Positions 5,369 through 8,004 of a stretch of DNA of 8,004 nt are shown piece after piece. Position 1 is the stretch's first letter; every line of letters starts with the position of its first letter. The notes under the pieces are model-generated. The model was given only the letters and a program-made list of their open reading frames with translations. It did no database searches and was not told the origin of the DNA. A program made the translations under genes and the position numbers. This stretch comes from Candidatus Omnitrophota bacterium (GTDB lineage Bacteria; Omnitrophota; Gorgyraeia; B26-G9), in NCBI GenBank assembly GCA_022013205.1, contig JAKLQT010000046.1, forward strand, positions 1-8,004, written 5' to 3'.

Positions 5369-6697
5369 GTGAATGTCCGATCCCATAAAGTGCACAAGAA
5401 AGATTTCTTCGGCCAGGCGATCCATTCTATATTAACAAAAGGGGGATTGCTTTTTCTTGGCCTGATTTCAAGTGTTATAATGACAAGAGTGCTCAAACCT
5501 GAAGGACGGGGAGTGATTGAAATGTTTATGGTTTACCCGTTCATTGTGCTTGCGTTTGGTGAGCTCGGAGTAAGACAGGCAACAGCGTTCTTTATCGGTC
5601 AAAAGACGTACGAAAAAAATGATATCACCTCAAGTGTCATGGCACTTTTTCTAATTAGTGCGCCCATAGTTATCGGGATCATTTTTTTAGGTTATCTGCA
5701 TTCAAATTTATTTCGTTATGGTTTGTTCATTCCTCTTTGCTTTGGATTAATGACATTGGCGGCCTTATTTCAAAGATATGGAAACGGTATTTTTTTAGGG
5801 GAAAAAGAAGTCCAGAAAATTAATTATGTACAGGTAATTAATAAAATAGCTCAGGTGCTTGGAGTGGTGATTTTTGTTTGGGTTGGGGGTGGAGGAGTAA
5901 GAGGAGCAGCCATGGCATATTTATTGGCCCAGTTGCTGCCAATAATCATTGTGCTTTACTGGTTAATCCCAACCTGCGATCTTAAGCCTAGATGGGTTTC
6001 TCCTATACCACAAGCTTTGATTAAAAAAGGGTTGATCTACTGCGGCTCTCTGCTTGTTATCATGCTCAACTACAGGATAGATATTATTATGTTGGGTCAT
6101 ATGCGTACAGCTCAAAGTGTTGGATTATATGCTGTGGGGGTAAATATCTGCGAATTATTAAAGCAAATACCTTTATCAATAGGTGTTGTTCTTTTTTCTC
6201 ATGCAACCACATGGAAAGCTGATGCGGTCGATGTTTCTCTGAAAAAAATAGCCATGGCCACCAGAGTGTTGTTATTTTTGTCTGTAATTGGCGCTATTAT
6301 TCTTGTTTTTGTTGCAGGCTGGCTTATCCCTCTGCTTTATGGTATTGGATTCCTAGGCAGCGTCCAGGTAATTTATTTCCTCGTTCCAGGTATCATTATA
6401 CTCAATGCATTTGTGGCACTTAATTTGTTTATGTCTGGGCAGGGAAAGCCGGAAATAGTTATATATTCTTTTATTCCGGCTTTGTTACTGAATATTATAT
6501 TAAATGTATTCTTAATAAAAAGATATGATTATATTGGCGCAGCTGTTGCTTCCACGCTTAGTTATTCATTGGGATTAGCTATATATCTGGGGATACTGAA
6601 AGCATACTACAAAGTAAGAATTATGGATTTTATTGTTTTTAAGAGGGCTGATCTTTCTTTTATTTACAGTAAATTAAAATTTCCAAAAAGAGGATAA
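5369..6697 (+). CDS. Wzx-type polysaccharide flippase (MOP superfamily)
   Basis: This is an integral inner-membrane transporter that flips the undecaprenyl-linked repeat unit to the periplasmic face. The 442-residue product shows about 12 hydrophobic segments (roughly 22-38, 52-66, 88-108, 117-135, 158-172, 178-199, 222-242, 252-275, 299-319, 333-356, 364-383, 390-412). It begins with the family's amphipathic start and the TRVLKPEGRG motif (39-48), a variant of the TRxLGPEGxG found at the first loop of these transporters. The length is usual and no break is seen. The GTG start is supported by AGGAGT (5355-5360), 8 bases before it; no better ATG is in frame. It follows the MurA-like gene by 58 bases without a terminator, so the two are probably co-transcribed. 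Substrate cannot be read from the sequence. Confidence 0.92.
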   Translation: MNVRSHKVHKKDFFGQAIHSILTKGGLLFLGLISSVIMTRVLKPEGRGVIEMFMVYPFIVLAFGELGVRQATAFFIGQKTYEKNDITSSVMALFLISAPIVIGIIFLGYLHSNLFRYGLFIPLCFGLMTLAALFQRYGNGIFLGEKEVQKINYVQVINKIAQVLGVVIFVWVGGGGVRGAAMAYLLAQLLPIIIVLYWLIPTCDLKPRWVSPIPQALIKKGLIYCGSLLVIMLNYRIDIIMLGHMRTAQSVGLYAVGVNICELLKQIPLSIGVVLFSHATTWKADAVDVSLKKIAMATRVLLFLSVIGAIILVFVAGWLIPLLYGIGFLGSVQVIYFLVPGIIILNAFVALNLFMSGQGKPEIVIYSFIPALLLNIILNVFLIKRYDYIGAAVASTLSYSLGLAIYLGILKAYYKVRIMDFIVFKRADLSFIYSKLKFPKRG

Positions 6698-6700
6698 AAA

Positions 6701-6811
6701 GTGAAATTCAAAAGCGTGGTTGGGGCAATGACATTGGTTACTAAAGACATCCCTGAGCTGTGTATTGTTGCGGGAATCCCGGCCAAAATAATCAAAGGGG
6801 ATGTGATATGA
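6701..6811 (+). pseudogene. C-terminal remnant of a hexapeptide-repeat acyltransferase (36 codons)
   Basis: A GTG start 7 bases after AGAGG (6689-6693, inside the end of the flippase gene) opens a 36-residue frame. After five residues (MKFKS) it reads VVGAMTLVTKDIPELCIVAG followed by IPAKIIKGDVI, which is the standard last coil and tail of left-handed beta-helix acetyltransferases (compare VGAGSVVTKDVPPxxIVxGxPAKxI). The 150 or more residues that carry the repeats and the catalytic histidine are missing, so it cannot be an active enzyme. The likely history is a deletion that joined the gene's first codons to its last ones, or a loss of the front with use of a chance GTG. It overlaps the next gene by four bases (ATGA at 6808-6811), so it may still matter as a translational coupler. 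Confidence 0.75.
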
Positions 6812-8004
6812 AGATCCTGTATTTGGCTGGATTCCCAAATGAATATGATGATAATGTCTTTATTCAAGCCAGAAAAAAAAGCGTTATTTCATGCTTTGAA
6901 GAAAGCAATTATAAGATCGATTTTCTGTATAATTCATATGCTGAACACCCGCTGATATTAGCTAATGCTAAAATGTACTATAGTAGATTGCTGCCTTGTA
7001 GTGTGGGGCGCAGCTTTATCGAAAAAATTCATTGTAAATTATTTGAATATTCAGGATTATATTCCACATTTATATTAAGATTATTAGAGAAAAAATTCAA
7101 CTTAAAAATAAACTCTTACGATGTAATTATAGCGGAAAGCTGGCATCACTTAGCTGCAGTTTTGCCATTTGCTAAAGGCAGAAAGATAATTGGCCGAATA
7201 TATGGTACAAGCAACCTGACTGAAAGAATTGAAAAGAATTCAATTTGGAAGTTACATCCTTTCTTTAATAGGATAAAGCGGGTTATTAACTCTGATAAGA
7301 TAATCGGGATTATATTTAATTCCACAGGTTCTCGTTCAAGGACTTTATTTGAGCTATTATCTGATAATACTGAGAAATTATCACCTGTTCCAGTATACTT
7401 AGATATGCCTAATTCTCTTTTCTCAACCGAAAAGCCGAAAGAAAGGCTAAAAGACGGTACATTGCAGCTATTACAAGTCGGCAGAATGACAGATCGCCAT
7501 GGTTTCGATCTAACAATTAAAATAGTAGAGCGGTTGGTTAAGCAGCATGATATCCCTCTTATGGTCAGTTTAGTCGGGGGCGGGGCATTACAGGATAAAA
7601 TTCGTGACCTGATAAAAAAGAGGGGCTTGGCTAAATATATAAAAATGCCTGGGTACCGTAGTATGGATGAGTTAAAGGATTTTTATGCGAAGGCAGATAT
7701 TGTTATAAACTATTATGGTTTCAACCCGGTTATTGAAGCCTTAAATTATAAAGCATTTGTTATTACTCGAGAGTTTGGAGAAATGGGTAAAATTTTAGAT
7801 AAAGCCTTTAACCGTAAGATTTATCGAGTCTGTTTGACGGATTGCAAAGTAGTAGAAATAGAGGATTCACTAAAAGAGCAATATGTCGATGAAGTTGTAA
7901 AATCAGCAGTTTGGTATTTTAATAATTTTTTACAGATAAGTGATTCTGATTTCACTCCTAAAAGAAAAATTACAAGCAAGGATTTCGCCCAGGATGTTTT
8001 TAGC
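6808..8004 (+). CDS. GT-B glycosyltransferase, GT4-like, open at the window end
   Basis: The frame is open for 399 codons to the last base, about the full length of this family, so only the very end is probably missing. It starts MKILYLAGFPNE, an N-terminal Rossmann strand. The C-terminal half has the nucleotide-sugar-binding layout of GT4 enzymes: LLQVGRMTDRHGFDL (221-235), LVGGGALQDKIRDL (255-268), MPGYRSMDELKDFYAKADI (280-298) and NPVIEALNYKAFVIT (306-320). The usual E-x7-E motif keeps only its second glutamate (E310); the first position lies in an NYYGFN stretch, so the enzyme is a divergent member. It should act in the cytoplasm, adding a sugar to the lipid-linked repeat unit. The start ATG overlaps the stop of the acyltransferase remnant by four bases, with GGGG (6797-6800) as ribosome site. 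No signal peptide or membrane helix is seen. Donor and acceptor cannot be assigned. Confidence 0.88.
   Translation, partial: MKILYLAGFPNEYDDNVFIQARKKSVISCFEESNYKIDFLYNSYAEHPLILANAKMYYSRLLPCSVGRSFIEKIHCKLFEYSGLYSTFILRLLEKKFNLKINSYDVIIAESWHHLAAVLPFAKGRKIIGRIYGTSNLTERIEKNSIWKLHPFFNRIKRVINSDKIIGIIFNSTGSRSRTLFELLSDNTEKLSPVPVYLDMPNSLFSTEKPKERLKDGTLQLLQVGRMTDRHGFDLTIKIVERLVKQHDIPLMVSLVGGGALQDKIRDLIKKRGLAKYIKMPGYRSMDELKDFYAKADIVINYYGFNPVIEALNYKAFVITREFGEMGKILDKAFNRKIYRVCLTDCKVVEIEDSLKEQYVDEVVKSAVWYFNNFLQISDSDFTPKRKITSKDFAQDVFS

Overview
The window is an exopolysaccharide or capsule biosynthesis and export locus. It comes from a low-GC bacterium with an outer membrane, inferred from the Wza-type export protein with a lipoprotein-like signal peptide. 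All genes lie on the + strand and have clear Shine-Dalgarno sites. Omnitrophota or a diderm Firmicute (Negativicutes) would fit, but nothing in the sequence settles the taxon.

Layout. Bases 1-105 hold no gene but form an elaborate nested inverted repeat. Read as minus-strand RNA it folds into a three-way junction whose two hairpin tips present ACA(A)GGAUGU, the sequence preferred by the translational regulator CsrA/RsmA. A good sigma-70-type promoter (180-208), with a palindrome over its -35 box, then drives the first operon. This contains a 47-codon lipoprotein-like small gene (268-411), a Wza-like export protein (436-1236), a Wzz-type chain-length protein with a C-terminal PilZ (c-di-GMP receptor) domain (1261-2922), and a small monotopic initiating sugar-phosphate transferase (2958-3746).

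Bases 3747-4044 hold a second, extended -10 promoter, a leader hairpin, and a 26-codon fragment that looks like the start of a cobalamin-binding radical SAM gene. The second block follows: a MurA-family enolpyruvyl transferase with its active-site residues intact (4045-5310), a Wzx-type flippase (5369-6697), a 36-codon remnant holding only the C-terminal tail of a hexapeptide acyltransferase (6701-6811), and a GT-B glycosyltransferase that is still open at the window end (6808-8004).

How the parts fit. The transferase loads the first sugar phosphate onto the lipid carrier, the glycosyltransferase extends it, the flippase moves it across the inner membrane, the Wzz-PilZ protein sets chain length and probably contacts the exporter, and the Wza-like protein forms the outer-membrane exit. 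No Wzy polymerase and no tyrosine-kinase domain are in the window. The most notable points are the Wzz-PilZ fusion (possible c-di-GMP control of chain length), the CsrA-decoy-like RNA element beside the operon promoter, and two gene stumps that keep their translation starts, which suggest recent cluster remodelling.
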